Shown here: positions 63,473 to 64,000 of the stretch, in pieces | Numbering within the stretch: the first letter of the stretch is position 1 | Layout of the letters: each line of letters begins with the position of its first letter | Source: Rhodopirellula bahusiensis | GTDB lineage: Bacteria; Planctomycetota; Planctomycetia; Pirellulales; Pirellulaceae | Assembly (NCBI RefSeq): GCF_002727185.1 | Contig: NZ_NIZW01000006.1 | Span: forward strand, 62,001-126,000 | DNA: 64,000 nucleotides | Direction: 5' to 3' | The notes under the pieces: model-generated | Told to the model about the DNA's origin: nothing | The model's input: only the letters and a program-made list of their open reading frames with translations | Databases searched by the model: none | Position numbers and translations under genes: made by a program

Positions 63473-64000
63473 TCAGCCTTCCTGCTTGTTACCTTCGGCC
63501 TCGGACGATTCCATCGCCTCGGCAACTGGCTCCGATTCAACGGATTCAGCCTCGCCCTCTTCCGCCACTGGCTCGCTGGCTTCATCAGCGGGTTCGACGG
63601 GGGCCTCTTCGGTGGAGGTAGCCTCCTGTGTTTCGGTCGCAACTTCCGCAGCAGGCTGGTCGCCTTCGGCTGCGTCGGTGCTCTCAGCTTCCACTGTTTC
63701 AGCAGTTGCTTCTTCCGCAGCGGCCTCGGGAGCCGGAGCTTTCGTCTTGGCGGGAGCACTCTGGTCGGTTCGCTCTTGATCTCTTCGAACGCGGCGTTCT
63801 TCCGCGGCAGCCTGTTCGGCCTCTTCCGCGTTGGATTCCGCCGTTTCGACGATCCGATCGACTTCCGCTTCGCTCAATCCGCTCATTTCCATGAACAGAT
63901 CGGGTTCGATGACAGACAAATCGTCGTAGGACAAGTAGCCCTGCTCGACCAATGCCTGAGCAATTTCTTCTGTGATGCCTGGGATCTGGCTGAATCCACC
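63473..64000 (-). CDS. nusA: Transcription factor NusA, C-terminal part (runs off right edge)
   Basis: The frame is open from the right edge to the stop at 63473. The first visible residues (PGITEEIAQALVEQGYLSYD, then LFMEMSGLSEAEVDRIVETA) are a helix-hairpin-helix acidic repeat as at the C-terminus of NusA. A disordered Glu/Ala-rich tail of about 100 residues follows. Its position directly before infB supports the assignment. The gap to infB (63213-63472) holds no gene. Confidence 0.85.
   Translation of the reverse strand, partial: GGFSQIPGITEEIAQALVEQGYLSYDDLSVIEPDLFMEMSGLSEAEVDRIVETAESNAEEAEQAAAEERRVRRDQERTDQSAPAKTKAPAPEAAAEEATAETVEAESTDAAEGDQPAAEVATETQEATSTEEAPVEPADEASEPVAEEGEAESVESEPVAEAMESSEAEGNKQEG

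Overview
The window looks like a planctomycete chromosome of the Rhodopirellula group. The evidence is a giant secreted protein with the N-terminal 'LEARNLLA' motif and dockerin modules, a DUF1080 protein, a DraG-type ADP-ribosylglycohydrolase, a GILPV-type palindromic repeat inserted in a gene, and the nusA-infB-rbfA order at the right end. No rRNA and no CRISPR array was seen.

Layout. (1) 1-12.4 kb is an accessory and partly decayed region. It holds the 5' part of a large defence-type protein coupled to a truncated HsdM, a HIT-PLD-SF2 helicase-LexA-like fusion coupled to a DUF6884-like protein, endonuclease V, a kinase remnant, an unrecognised 1138-residue protein, an M28 peptidase and a broken ADP-ribosylglycohydrolase. 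(2) 12.8-13.5 kb is a DUF1080 protein. (3) 13.7-21.5 kb is the most unusual part. A minus-strand array of 33 recognisable tRNA genes covers all 20 amino acids. It is followed, in transcription order, by a tRNA-Leu(GAG)-like structured RNA, two decayed tRNA-like loci, a Ro60/Rsr-type TROVE-vWA protein and an ARPP-1-like protein. Three small ORFs lie inside the array. (4) 22-36 kb is an alpha/beta hydrolase and a 4175-residue RHS/YD-repeat protein carrying a haem peroxidase domain in permuted order, with a small ORF directly after its stop codon. (5) 36.1-42.8 kb is a recombination zone: a group II intron remnant, a large serine recombinase, a tyrosine integrase with an excisionase-like gene between two 153-bp direct repeats, and a decayed second integrase. 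(6) 42.8-57.4 kb holds a REC-GGDEF protein, secreted hydrolases, a MarR regulator, a porin with a broken 5' end, a TPR protein, an RND efflux pair and a parallel beta-helix protein. (7) 57.4-64 kb is core: yebC, an endonuclease III-like protein with a histone H1-like tail, rbfA, infB and the 3' part of nusA.

How the genes may work together. The tRNA array, the Ro-type protein, the tRNA-like RNA, ARPP-1 and the nearby (now broken) ADP-ribosylglycohydrolase match the gene types that have been linked to RNA-damage and RNA-repair systems. I infer an RNA quality-control or tRNA-reserve island that answers tRNA-cleaving toxins or phage. This is inference from gene content and order. No individual function was demonstrated here.
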